Below, in pieces: positions 37,066 to 48,718 of a stretch of 64,000 bases of DNA. The translations under genes were made by a program, and so were the position numbers. The notes beneath the pieces were generated by a model. It had not been told where the DNA came from, did no database searches, and saw nothing but the letters and a program-made list of their open reading frames with translations. The DNA comes from Porogramme epimiltina. Taxonomy: Eukaryota; Basidiomycota; Agaricomycetes; Polyporales; Polyporaceae. How positions within the stretch are numbered: the first letter of the stretch is position 1; every line of letters begins with the position of its first letter. The stretch spans positions 62,001 to 126,000 of the forward strand of contig FTLJ01000102.1 in NCBI GenBank assembly GCA_900155495.1, written 5' to 3'.

Positions 37066-38090
37066 GGCGGTGGGGGCGCGCGAGCTTGGTGAACAGCCTG
37101 GCAGGGCGGCGGGGTTATATGGTGCGGTTGGTGTGTGTGGGGAGCGTGCGCGGGGGTGTGCAGCTGCAGGTGTGGGGAAGGCAAGAGAGAACTCGGACTC
37201 GTCGGAGGAGGGGACAGCGCCGGTGAGAGGAGAGCGGGTCAGCGGCCTTTGCTAGTCGACCGTCGTTTGTCACGCTCCTTGCCTCCGCCCCCCGTCTTTC
37301 CGTTTCCTCCCTTGTTTCTCTCGCTCTCGTTGCGGTCGCACAGGCGGGCTCGCCGCTGCAAATCGTCCCTTTCTCGTCGACGAAGGCCCTTGGCTCACTG
37401 CTTTTCTCCCGCCCCACTCCAACTGGCCAATCGGCGCCTTGCAGGACAACCTCCGGCCTCACCGACACCCGAATAGTCTACCACATGCTTCGTTATTTTC
37501 GCATCGAGAAAGACAGTCATCTTCGGGCACAATCAGGCATATGGTACAGATAGAGAGCGGGATGCCATTGCAGGGACGGAAGTGAATGGCTGTGAGTCCG
37601 CTTTGCGTGGCTCGCGCACGAATGGCATGCGTTTTTCCACTCCATTTGACAGGCTCGCGTAAGACCAGGTGTGGAAAGGGGTGCTCACGGAAGCTGACAT
37701 GAGGTCGTGGTGGCTCCTTTATGCGATATTCCCGGAAACGTCGAGTGACTACACGTTCCCAGTCGAAGAAGGACAGACCAGGAACGCGCTGATCGATCTT
37801 GTGTATAGGGGACTCATGGGACGCACACGAGCGCGTTCAGTTGTAACGCGCGCACAGCACCAAATTCGCCACATGGCAGGCAATATATGCGCACTCACGC
37901 GTGGCTTCCGAAGGGCACAGAGAGTAGTGATATGTGTGATATTGTAGGCCGACGGAGCCAGTATTAACGCGTCAATTATACTTGTGTACACTAGGCTGTC
38001 CGGGCTGGCCCAAAGCAGGTCAACTGGCCGTCCACGTTAAATGCGCGGGAGACACGAACTCACCTGGGTGTCCTGCCCTCTTCTAGCACC
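37066..38090. other. 1-kb intergenic region between taxilin and EF-Ts
   Basis: Promoter of the taxilin gene (left) and 3' flank of the EF-Ts gene (right). A pyrimidine-rich tract lies at 37270-37330. No gene seen. Confidence 0.45.
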
Positions 38091-39140
38091 TCATGAGCTC
38101 TCTAAGGGCTCTCCGACAGACCACTTGACGAACTCGAGAACCTCGAGCCCGCCGTCCTCGGCGCCCTCGCCCACCAGACCCTGCGCCTTCGCCCAGATCC
38201 GGAGCTCCTCCTCCACGTTGCTCCCCTGCTTGTCCATGAACATGTCCGACGGCTGCTCGTACAGCGCCTCGGGGTCCGCCGCGCCGTCCAGCGCGCGCAC
38301 GCGCGTCGTCGGGAACCCGACGATCGTCCGTCCCAGCGAGCGTTCGAGCGCACGCAGCCGCTGCTGGAACTCCTCCTGCCCCACGAGCTCCGGCAGCCGC
38401 GGCGACTTGAGCGCGAGGAGCGCAAGCGTGCCCTTGGTCCCGCCCCCCGCGTGTCCGACGGTCCCGTGCAGGAACGGGAACGCGCGCAGGCCGAGGTGCC
38501 GCTGACTTGCGGGGAACGCGTCCCGCGCGAGCGCGGCCGCGCGCCGGAGCGTGACCTTCTCCCCGACCTTCGTCACCAAGTCCCGCACGGCCTCCTCCAC
38601 CGTAAGCTGCGATGTCGAAGCGGCCGCCTGCGGGCCGCGGTGGTCCAAGAGCGGCGCGCTGTGCAGAGCATCCAGTGCGACGGGCTGCACGAACCCTGCG
38701 CCCTCGCCTTCGCCGCGGGCGGGCTCAGCGAGGAACGCGGCCGTGTGAGCGATGTCTGCAAGGAGGCGGCCGAAGAGCTCGTTGCGCGCGACAAAGTCCG
38801 TCTCGCAGTTGAGCTCGACCAGCGCCGCACGCACCCCGCCCGCGCCGGTGCGGGCTCCGGGCGAGAGGACCTGCACCCCGACGAGGCCTTGCCCCGCGAC
38901 GCGGTCCGCGAGCTTGGCGACCTTCGCCGCGCCCGTCGCCGCGCGGTCGGCGTCGAGCCAGGCGAGCGCGGCGGTGAGGTCGTTGTTGCTGGCAGCGAGC
39001 GCCTCGCGGGCCTTGGTGAGCGAGACGCCTTCGGTGATTTTGCGGAGCTCTGCGATGAGCTTGACCGAGGGCTTCACGGGCGGTGCGGTCGAGTAGAGAC
39101 GGGTCGACGAAGCAGAGGCGGCGCGGCGGACGGCGTACAT
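38091..39140 (-). CDS. TSF1: mitochondrial translation elongation factor Ts
   Basis: Guanine-nucleotide exchange factor for mitochondrial EF-Tu. Intronless, 349 codons from the ATG at 39140. The N-terminus MYAVRRAASASSTRLYSTAP is a typical mitochondrial presequence, basic and free of acids. It is followed by the UBA-like helix bundle (ITEGVSLTKAREALAASNND, LTAALAWLD) that contacts EF-Tu and by the EF-Ts signature VELNCETDFVARNELF. The rest of the exchange domain includes LTVEEAVRDLVTKVGEKVTL and a C-terminal segment with KQGSNVEEELRIWAKAQGL. The upstream in-frame codons to 39278 look like leader, not protein. Confidence 0.92.
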   Translation of the reverse strand: MYAVRRAASASSTRLYSTAPPVKPSVKLIAELRKITEGVSLTKAREALAASNNDLTAALAWLDADRAATGAAKVAKLADRVAGQGLVGVQVLSPGARTGAGGVRAALVELNCETDFVARNELFGRLLADIAHTAAFLAEPARGEGEGAGFVQPVALDALHSAPLLDHRGPQAAASTSQLTVEEAVRDLVTKVGEKVTLRRAAALARDAFPASQRHLGLRAFPFLHGTVGHAGGGTKGTLALLALKSPRLPELVGQEEFQQRLRALERSLGRTIVGFPTTRVRALDGAADPEALYEQPSDMFMDKQGSNVEEELRIWAKAQGLVGEGAEDGGLEVLEFVKWSVGEPLESS

Positions 39141-40066
39141 GGTGAGCACGAAGAGGAAGGTGGAGGTCGGACTGGAAGAATGTGACGCGGTAGTTTCGCG
39201 CGTCGGAGCGCCGCCACGTGACGGACTGCCGGCGCTATTCGAGATCTCCCCGAATCTGCTAAGTCCACAGATTCTCAAGCTGGAGGACTACGTAAACATC
39301 TAGTGGATTCGGAAGCTACGAAATTGCGCGCAGGTGCACACCAGAAATGCCCCTGGAGAAGATGGTGGGATTTCCTCCGCTATGACGGTTATGATGCCCG
39401 CATTTTCATGATGACACACCTTGCCACATGTCAGACAGTGAGACACACTTGGCGTGTCCAGACAATTATAATTGGTATCACGCCTAGCGTCCGTCTCTTC
39501 CCCAGCCCACGCAATCAGGTTCTATGCAAAGAATCAATATTCCAGCAGTCTACTAAGACATAAAATCCACGGAATATCCATAGGTATAAAAAGAGATGTA
39601 CACTACTTTGTGACAGACGGCAGAGCACTGGACAGCGACAGACCATGAACATGAGCCGACGACACGGCATCGGGCTACAGGGCCCGCCCGGAGAGAGAGA
39701 GAACATGCAGAGCGTCAGCGATGATGTGGGAGACGAGATCCAGGGGAGTGCCGAGTAAACAACAACCAAATAGAGCGCGGCGCGGATTTACAGTAGGGGA
39801 GGGGGGCGCGACAGGAACACACCAGTGTGTGGAGGCGAGCAGGGGGGTGGGGATGAGGAGCCGTCGTGCGGCCCTGCCAACGCATGACTTGGCGGGCCCC
39901 GAGGGCTGGGTCGAACGAGGAGCGTCGCGACGGGCCGCCGTGGATACCACGACCCGCGGACGCCGTCCGACAGGAACCGCTACCAGGGGCTGCGCCTCGG
40001 GGTCCCGATGTTCGTGTGCAGGGGCGGAGGCAGTGAAGCCCTGGCCGGGCGGCGGGCAGCGGGCGC
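39141..40066. other. intergenic region between EF-Ts and the DUF6534 gene
   Basis: Promoter side of EF-Ts and 3' flank of the DUF6534 gene. Short overlapping frames only. Confidence 0.45.
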
Positions 40067-41916
40067 TCATACGGCCATGGAGTGCTTGTCCGCGCTGCCG
40101 TACTTGACGGAGGCCTGGTACTGATCGACCCCCGACGTCAGCGCAAGTTCAAACGGTTCGAACGAGGCGGGGTGCGGGAGTATGAGGGAGGGGAGGTGTA
40201 CCTCGAGTTCGTGGTCCCGTGCCGTGTCCTTGGTGGTGTCAATCTGGATGGCAATGTGCGTGCCGTGCTCGCGTTTCTGCGGAACGAGGGAGGTGGGTTA
40301 GTCGACGTGTAGTGGTGACAACTGAGGATACATACGCTGAGGTGGCTGGCCGCGACCGTAGGGTGCATGTTTTGGAGGGAGAGCGAAGTATCGTGTCCCT
40401 GGCTGGTGCCGTCCCGGAGACCCTTGCGGGCGTTCAGCGTCGCCATCAGCGAGTTCGTGTACACTATCCACTCATCAGCATGCGAGGCAATTAGTAGGGA
40501 GCCTATTATGGAAAACTCACGCCGGCCGATGATGAAAAAGAAGGTGATGTAAACGAACGTGTCTGGCAGTGCAAGGATTGTGATGAGGGACATGCATGCG
40601 CAAACGCTAGTCAACAGTCCCGTATTCACGGAGAAGATCATCTGAGATGTTTGCGTGAGAATCACACATGATACATCGCTAACGACAATGTGTGCGCACC
40701 AGCCTGTTGATGAGCTGAGTCGATCTCTCGAAGCCGGTCTTCGAGGTCTGGAGGATCGTGCAGAGGATGACAGCGATGCAGACGTCTCCAGCAGCCGCGA
40801 ACGCGTTGATCATGATAGACAACGCCTTCATGGGCAAATGTGAGACTTGGTCATGACGAGCAGCACTACAAGTCTCCTCACCTTGATCTCCACTAGTTCC
40901 GCGAAGGTGCTGAACTGGAGAGCCTTAGCAGTGTAACCCACTGATACGGCTATACACCCGACATTCAACTCCAGTCAGCTCCGTTGTGTAGGCAGAGAAA
41001 GGTTGATCGTACCAAACTCCGCAGCGATCAGACACAGCACGGGCACAGTAAGCCACGGCTTCTTTCCGCTCACTAGATAGTGTTGTTAGAAGGAACGTCA
41101 CAAGACGCAATACAAAGCACTCACATCTATATACACGCGCCGCGAAGAAGCTCTGAACAAGGATTCCCGTGATGCCCTACGAGATTCGATGTTACTATCG
41201 CTCAGTGGAAAGTGATGCATCGTGACGTACCTGAATGAGCACTTCGGGAATAATTGTCCTACCGGCATATGTTAGCTTTGAACCGCAAAGTAGCGTGATG
41301 GAGGTAGGACACGCACGGTGCAAGGAGAGCCAATGACTTGGGATCCCCATAGTTGGTGATGAGATACCAATACACTGCGTTTCTGTCAGTCGGATTTACC
41401 AGTGCACGAGATGTAAATGCAACGGACGTGAATGGGAGATCAGCGCCTACGAGATGAAAGTCAGAGAGCTAGTTACATCCGCTGCGTAGAGCAAATGCAT
41501 ACCTGATGGACCGTATCTGTCGTCCACACGGTCGCAACCTGGGTAGACCATTAGAAAGTGAAATAAACAATACAACGGAATGCACCGGCGACGCACCAAC
41601 GCCTTCATGTACAATGGGTCTCGGGAATAGCGGGTGAAGTAGAAGTACGCCTGCGAGCAGGATACTGTTGTTTGCGTTAGGAGGGGATGTGCCTTGACTC
41701 GATCGCATGTACTAGCAGCTTACCTCCCCAGAGACTGATTGTGGGGGCGGCACAAATTAATGTCTATGCGCCACCAGGATCTAAGACACAGGAACTCACA
41801 TTCCGGAAAGAAGGACGCCAATGAACAGCGGACCCATTCTAAAGAGCCGATTGAGCACGTGCGTTCACAGCCGGGAGAGTGGCAGCCAAGACATACGTTT
41901 CGTCGAGGATGGTCAT
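40067..41916 (-). CDS. DUF6534 seven-helix membrane protein
   Basis: Starts MTILDETY at 41916 and is split into many short exons. Readable pieces are MGPLFIGVLLSGM, a helix ending QAYFYFTRYSRDPLYMKALV, VATVWTTDTVHQ, SFFAARVYRL-type segments near 41140, and later MILTQTSQMIFSVNTGLLTS, VCACMSLITILALPDTFVYI, TFFFIIGR, NSLMATLNARKGLRDG and SLSLQNM. This order of seven hydrophobic helices with the NSLMATLNARK ending is the DUF6534 family, greatly expanded in mushroom-forming fungi and of unknown function. The last exon adds about 70 residues (EHGTHIAIQIDTTKDTARDH to KYGSADKHSMAV) of cytosolic tail. Family call is solid; some small internal exons I only approximated. Confidence 0.78.
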
Positions 41917-43006
41917 GTTGACGAGAAAGCACTAGGGGCGAATGGACTACGTCGACGGTGTGGGGGTGGGCAGTGACAGAGGGAGGGTCCAATGTGAGGC
42001 AGGCACATGAGGGACTTTGGGGTATTTCTACTCTGAGGGCTGGGGTGCGACGTTGGCGAGAAGAGGGTAAGAGGGTTTCCGGGTCGCGAGGCGAAGATCT
42101 CTAGGAAAGATCTAAGCATAAAATTGATTTCTGTCGGCTAGAGGCGCGTAGTGACGGCGGGCTGGCGTGCGGACAGGTGATAGCGCGGGATTTTGGGGAC
42201 AAGACCTTGGCCCAGATGTGAGCGGAGAGGGGGCATAGAATATTGGTGATGGTCGTTAGCGGGGCGCGAAGTGCCGGAGCCAACTTCTAGACCGTCGGCA
42301 GCGGATTACTTTACCCCGCTGCGAGTTGCAGGATGGGCCAAACGGGGAGAACGAGTAGGACGAGGGCGGGGCGGCTGCGACACGTTTGAGGGCCGCGGAG
42401 ATTGAGGACATTGTACAGACCGCCGCGATGAAGATGGACGGGCAGTAATGAGTGCGGACGGGCGAAGAGCTGTTCTCTGGAGAAGCGGGGGGACTGATGG
42501 GTGCCGCGGGAGGACTAGCACGCAGGCCACGGGAGGAGGCCCCCGGCAAGGGCTCTGAGGCGAGGGCCTGAACGTTGAGACGACACGACGGTGCTGACGC
42601 AATGCGCCGATGATGCTATCGCGCAGATCGCGATCTCGAATTTGGGTCCGACGCGAAAACGTTTTCGAACCTTAACCGCGCCAACAAACTCAAGCGCCGC
42701 CCCGTCGGCTCACGCGGCTCCGTATTGGGTGCCCCTGCCTCGACCCTGCCCCATCGCGAATCGCGCCCCCGTACTCGACGCCTTCCCAAAATTTCCGTCA
42801 GGGCTTCCTCGAACCCTGACCCGCCGCTTCGAGCCTCGCACAGCGGCCGTGGCTCATCTCCACACGCTATCTTCTCCTTGCACAGCGTCCAAACACGCCT
42901 ATCTGCCCCTCCCCATTCAGTCCCGTCGTCCGTCGAGCGGTCTCTTACTCATAAGTAGCACATCCCCGCGTCTTATGAGCTTCGCTCTGTCCATCAGACC
43001 GCGCAC
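41917..43006. other. intergenic region upstream of the DUF6534 gene
   Basis: Promoter of the DUF6534 gene on the left. From about 42600 the plus strand has overlapping open frames rich in Ser, Pro and Arg without family features, so no gene is called. Confidence 0.4.
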
Positions 43007-43590
43007 ATGTACTCTTGTCAACCTCTTGTACAAGTACTTGTCATGATACATCAGCAACCCAATATACTCCCCTCCGCGGATTCCCAATCGGCTCTAACCT
43101 GTTTCTTGCCCACTGGACACCGCCCCTTCAAACAGCCAAGCCTCGAGCCCGAAACGGCCATCCACATCATTCGCACACTGCACATGGTGCCCATAAACGT
43201 AACGTGGAGTTGCTACGACACCCAAGGGGCCCTGTCAGAGTCCTCACTCCAGCTCCGCGGCGCACAAGACCTCGACAAGACTCGAGAAGCATCGTTTGAA
43301 AGCGTATACATCCGCTCGCGACCCCACATCGCGCATCTGCCCGCCAACACCGACCCCGGCGTACCCAACATTGTTCTGATATCCCATATAGATCAGTCAC
43401 CCGCGATCCGCGACGCTACCACGCCTCTACTTATCAGACTCTCGGATTTGCACGACCTCGAAAACGGTCTCGACTCTCCGCGAAACGCGCTCGCGGCCCC
43501 ATCCATGTCTGTGCATCTCTGGGAGCTCGACCTGCGGGGGAGCTGCGCACCACAGAGCCCCACCTTCCCTCCCCTCCAACAAGCCCCTCA
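43007..43590 (+). other. possible plus-strand coding segment, unrecognised
   Basis: An ATG-initiated frame at 43007 stays open past 43587 and then runs antisense through the last exon of the oxygenase gene. The part before the overlap reads like protein (SVYIRSRPHIAHLPA, VPNIVLISHIDQS, LLIRLSDLHDLENGL), more so than neighbouring chance frames. No family recognised; it may be a 3' exon of a gene whose 5' part I cannot find, or non-coding. Confidence 0.2.
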
Positions 43591-46500
43591 CGTCAAATCA
43601 ATCACGTCCCGCTCGTCGTACGCCGTCTTCCTCCGCTTCGCCGGGGGCTCCCCCGACGCACCCGCAGGGCGAGTTCCGGGGGCCACCCGAGGCTGCGCGC
43701 CCGTACCCGCCGCACGAGCACTAGCAGCATCTGTCGTCGCTTGCGCTTGCGCGCCCGGCGCAGCGCCAGGGCCCCGCGCGTGGGCGTGGGCGTGGGCGTG
43801 GGCGTCGACGCGCGCGGGCGCCAGCGTATTTGGTCCCGCCGCCTCCCCGGCCGCCGTCGACGCGGCAGCAGCAGCAGCGACGACCGGCCCTGGCCGCACG
43901 CCCGTCGCGGCTGGCGGCACTGCTGATGTCGAAGGCGCCGGGCCGGGCGGGGGAGGCGGGCGGCCCTGGAGGAACGCGAGGACGCGCGCGTGGTCGGGCC
44001 CCAGGATCGTGGCGAGCTCGGCGGGGGCGCTGCTGATCTGGCGGAGGAGCGCGGTGCCCGCCTCCTGCGCCTGCTGCCAGCGCAGGGGGTCGATGATCGC
44101 CTTCGCCTTCCTGACCTGGAAATGGGAAATGTGACAGGTGTCAGTGAGACATGCCTCAGTCGGGGTTCGGCGTAAAATGTTGGGAAGGGTCCGGTTTTGG
44201 ATATGCCGGCGGCAGGGCACGGGGATGGCTATGGGCCGTGATCGCGCGCGAAAGGCAAGGAAGGGAACCACCCAATGACGATGGCGGCGCAACGATCGAC
44301 ATCGGACGCGGGGGGACGCCACAGCACAGCGCGCGTCGACACGCGACTTGACAATGACACGCAGCGGCAAGTGCGGGTGGCAGGCGCGACGGAAGCAGAA
44401 GGAAACGGCAACGCACCTGCAGTCCTTGCGGGGTCGAGCGGATCGTCTCCCACGTCGCGGCTGGGCGAGCGTGGATCGCCAGGTAAGCCTCGACGTGCTT
44501 GCGCGTCGGCGCGCCGATCCGCGACCACTGCTTCGCCTCCTCCGCCTCCGTGGTGAGGAAGCGCCGAACGGCCGGGCAGACCGCGCACGCGCACGTCCAG
44601 CGCGCCATCGCCTGGACGTGTCGCGTGAGCGCGTCGCTGGACGGGCGTTTGCCGAGAACCTTCTCGACGTAGAGCAATGCGATCGCGCGGAAGAGAGCCG
44701 CGAACACGGGGGAGGTGGGCGGAATATCGTATTTGGCCAGCAGCGCGCGGAGGTCTGGAACCAGCGGCACCAGCTGCTTCTTGATGTAGTCAGTATTGAC
44801 GTTGGACGAACTGAGCAGCCGCTTGGAGATGAAGGTGCACGCGTCGGGCAGCTTGAGTGATAGGCAGTAGTCGAACGCGCTGATCGCGGGCTTCTTCTTC
44901 TGTTGGACTGGCGCGGTAGTGTGGATGCCGTAGATATGCGGGTAGGACGGCTGCGTTGCAGTGAGATTCACTGAGCCCGACCATTTCTTCAAGAGACGTA
45001 AGAGGATAGTAGGGATGTTAGTGTTCGTAGGGTCGATGACGGCGCGTTTTGCATGCAGTTCATCCATGAGCGACTGTAGTTGTGTTGTGTCCAGCTTCAG
45101 AGCTTCAAGTTTAGGGACGACGCTATAGTTCTACCGTAAGCAACGCTAGAACCGTTATGTGCAAGAGAATCAATGCTTACGTCGATAACAACATCTCGGG
45201 CTGTCCTCCGGTAACCACTGCCTGCATCATGCGCGATAGCTCTATTTGGTCGAAATGCTGTGAGTTGGCCGCAAGAGAGTCGAGATACCGTGTGGCGACG
45301 GTCAGACACAACTTCTGCAATCCATCGGGTCGGCGACCTCCCCGTCCTTTGAAAAGACCCTCTACGTGCGCAATTAGAGGAAGGAGGACGTTTTTCACGC
45401 GTCGCCGCAACATGTCGGTGGCCAGTCCGTCTGACAAGAGCAGTTTCTCCACGATCGTAGGGAAAAGGTCATCACAGTTGAGGTCGAAGCAAGCTTTGAT
45501 CAGTGCTTTGGCTATCTCTAGGTGTTTAACCTCAGCAGAGGGCTGTGCTTGACGTCCGTAAATCGGATAGGTCGGTGGTGGAGGCGCGGGAGCCGGAGGA
45601 TATACCTCAATGTTTGCCAGGGCAAAAGCGAAGATGTCCTTCGACAGTCGACCGCGTGTATCCTCTGGAATGGATTTCTCTGCGAACAGACAGGAGGCAT
45701 AATCCAGAAGTTCTGAACCATCCGCAAGTAACTTGATTTGAGGGAGGAAGCTGTTGTAGCACGATGAGTACAGTCAAAGCCTACACGTAGAGTTAATGCC
45801 GCGTACCTGGCCTCTAGGAACTCAGGCCCGCCGTGTTGAAGGGCGAGTCCAATAAGCGTAGTGTGCTCGCCTGGGGTTGGCTTCGCGAGAGCACCAAACC
45901 GTTTGGAACGCTGTGCAGAAACCCATGCCTTCACAGTGCTGGCGTACCGATCCGGGTACCTTTCGGAAAACCATTTCTCGCATTTGTCAAGAAATTGAAG
46001 CGACGCGGTATTCGACGGATCCTTTTCGAGAGTACGTTCGAGGCTGTGAGGTCCCAGGAACAAGGAGGTTGCAGGCTCAGTCAGCGACCCTGCGGGTATT
46101 ACGCGTCACAAATAAGCGAGATTCTACGTACCACGGCAGGATCTCCTCAGTGCCGAACGTTTCCAGCGCTCGGTAGATGTTGTCTTCTCTAAGCGCAGCA
46201 AGCGACCTTTCCGCGTCGCAGGCTTTTACCGCCTCAAACCACAGCGGAAGGTCCCTCCAGGCAAGTGCGACATGGCACACACTCTTCACGACGGCCTTGC
46301 TTTGGGTTGGAGAAGCGCGAACGAGGATGATGCGCGATAGCTCTGCTTCCTCTTGCGTCGCGACAGAAGTGATCGAAGTTGCGAGCTTCTTACAAGCGTA
46401 CACAAATCCGTTGGCACCGTGGACGAGATCAAACTGAGCCCACTGCGGCCACATGACGAGAACAGTCCTGCGATAGACTGGACAGTTCATGAGAACAAAG

Positions 46501-48436
46501 AGAATAACTCAGGTGAGTAGAACCTACATCTCTCCAGAGAGCCGGCCCACTAAAATACAACGGTCAATATATCATCACGATCACTTGGATTCGAGCGTCA
46601 TATGAGAACTACTTACATTTCCCATGTACCCTTCGTATTCTTGGTTATCATAGTTGCCGTCGGCTGTAATCGATTCAACAAGGTCGGATGGAATGGTCTT
46701 TGTTTCGTTGCGGAAGTCGAGCTTCGCTTGGATGAGGTGTCCACTTATGTCGACGAGATGTTCGATCTGGACACTTCTGCTTTCCACTTCCTCCATATAG
46801 ACGTCATCGTCGTCATCGTCATCGTACCGTCCGTAACGACCGCGACGTCCGTATCCGCACCCACCGCCGTTGTCGACCGCTATCCCAGTCTCGGTGCAAG
46901 TGAGGTTCGCCAGGCCCATGCCGAACCCTAGCGGCTGGCCGACGTTTTCGAGCAGAGCCACTAGGTGGGCATCGAGACCTTTGAGTGCACTTCCGCTGAG
47001 ATTAGCGTGTGAGTACTTGTGAGCAAGCACATAGATGATCTTGTCCGGGGCATTCTGTTCCGCTTGCTTCCACGAAAGGAGGATGCGTTGAAGACGTCTT
47101 GATACTGCGGTATGCGATGCGAGAGCTGGCCGGAGTGCGTTTGTAGTATGAATGAGATTGAAGGATAGAGCAAGTCGGTATCCACTCGTGACCGCTTTGA
47201 CCTGATGTTCAACGTCGGTGTACCACGCGAGCACAGTTGTCTGCGTTAGGCTGTTTGCGCAGTGTTCAAATGTGGAATTGAGGTCTCCGTGTGAAACGCA
47301 CACAGTGCCACCTGTGAACCGGGAAGGTAATACAATGACAATAGTTGCAAACATGCCGTCGACCTTTTCCGTACTAGCACGATTGGGTGAGCACCGAATG
47401 CAGGGATGCAAAAACGTTACCTACTCAACATGGGGCAAGAAACTGCAAACAGCAAGGATTGTTAACATGCACAATGCACGAAGGAACACGACCGACGTAC
47501 TGTGATCCTTGCTCGTAAAGAAGCAGCTTGTATAGGTCACACCTGGGCTTGCTGGCGCTAAAGTTGACACCGAGGGCAACACACACGGTGCGTAGCGTCT
47601 CATCCATGAACGTCGCCCATGCGGCATTCTCAAATTTGACCTGCAAATTTTATAATGGGCATCAGCGAGCAGATATGTGCGTTAATATGCATACCTTGCT
47701 TCCGTCGATTTCCCACGTATTGCGCACTGACTTGTCCACCACCGTCTGATCAGCCATGCCAAAAGGAGCTTGCACCGAACAACTCTTGATCGCTTCTGCG
47801 TCCCGGATGCTTAGCGGTAGTCCAACTGTTCCCAGATTGTCGACGAAGATGGCGGGATTTGGAGCAGTGGGATAGGTTTTACTGACAGCAAAAGTGCCAC
47901 TAAACTCGAGCTTGCTGCTGAAAATCTCTTCTAGGTCATCCTTTACACAAGCATAGGTTGTTAGCATAAATTGCCGGGAGGAGAGTCGGACCCACTCGAA
48001 TGTTTTCGGTTTCCGGAATGTCCTCTTCATCCCCTTCGCTGTCATCTTCTTCAGCATCCTCTGTATCCTCGCCCTCACTCTGTGCGTCGTGAACTACCAT
48101 GCCCTGTTCATTGCCATAAACCTGGGCGGTTCGGAGTGGCGCTTCTGTATGTTCACACAGTGGTTGAGCCGAAGTTCTCACGGATACGTCCGGAGAGAAG
48201 GTATATAGCCGTAATAATATATGAAGCCGCCTGCGTACCATGACTTATTACTCCTCCAACCGTTCCCTCTGGGCTTCGTCAGAACTTGTAGCCGTAGGAA
48301 GACGTTGGGCCGCAACAAGGCGGCACTCACCACCTGCAGCTGTTGATACACCCTGTAATGGCGCCGAATGGCCGATCCCTGTCGCGTCCGGGGGGTCCGC
48401 GTGAATCGGCGTGGGGCGAGGATTCTGTAATGACAT
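43588..48436 (-). CDS. large 2-oxoglutarate/Fe(II) oxygenase (prolyl-hydroxylase-like)
   Basis: A multi-exon protein of more than 1,000 residues from MSLQNPRPTP (ATG at 48436). An acidic N-terminus (SEGEDTEDAEEDDSEGDEED) leads to DDLEEIFSSKLEFSGTFAV and IRDAEAIKSCSVQAPFGMAD, then the double-stranded beta-helix oxygenase domain: LYKLLLYEQGS-HFLPHVD-TEKVDGMFATIVIVLP. The HVD iron-binding pair is supplied by an 18-nt microexon (47425-47442). The distal His and 2OG-binding Arg are in WYTDVEHQVKAVTSGYRLAL. The remaining two thirds (43588-46500) is helical with no named domain, ending in an Ala/Pro-rich tail with an alternating His-Ala run and a basic motif PAKRRKTAYDERDVIDLT. Proteins with this oxygenase domain plus long helical tail are numerous in Agaricomycetes; the substrate is unknown. 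Confidence 0.78.
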
Positions 48437-48718
48437 CGGGGGTAATAAGGAAACGTCGGTTACGTACTAGTTGACAGAGCTACACACCATTGTCCTCTTT
48501 GCTCAGAAAGTATTGCGAAGAGTGTCCGAGTAGTCGGGAGTGAAATCAAAGGAGAAGTGGTGGACACGTACGCGGTGCGAAAGGCAGTGTGGTGACTGGG
48601 ATCGGCATCCACGCGTGGACGCGTTGAGTATCCACGTGACCGTCGTGTCTGAGGCGCCTAAATTTCTGCTTCTCAAGTCGGCGTCTGGCTTTGGAAGAGA
48701 CATCTATTTTCTACCGCC
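48437..48718. promoter_or_regulatory. divergent promoter of the oxygenase and NAF1 genes
   Basis: 282 bases between the two start codons, so the genes share their upstream DNA. No TATA box is clear. Confidence 0.4.

Noticed and set aside
43780..43806. Tandem GGGCGT hexamers as a regulatory repeat or telomere-like array
   Set aside because: They lie inside the oxygenase coding region and encode a His-Ala run; the array is only about four units.
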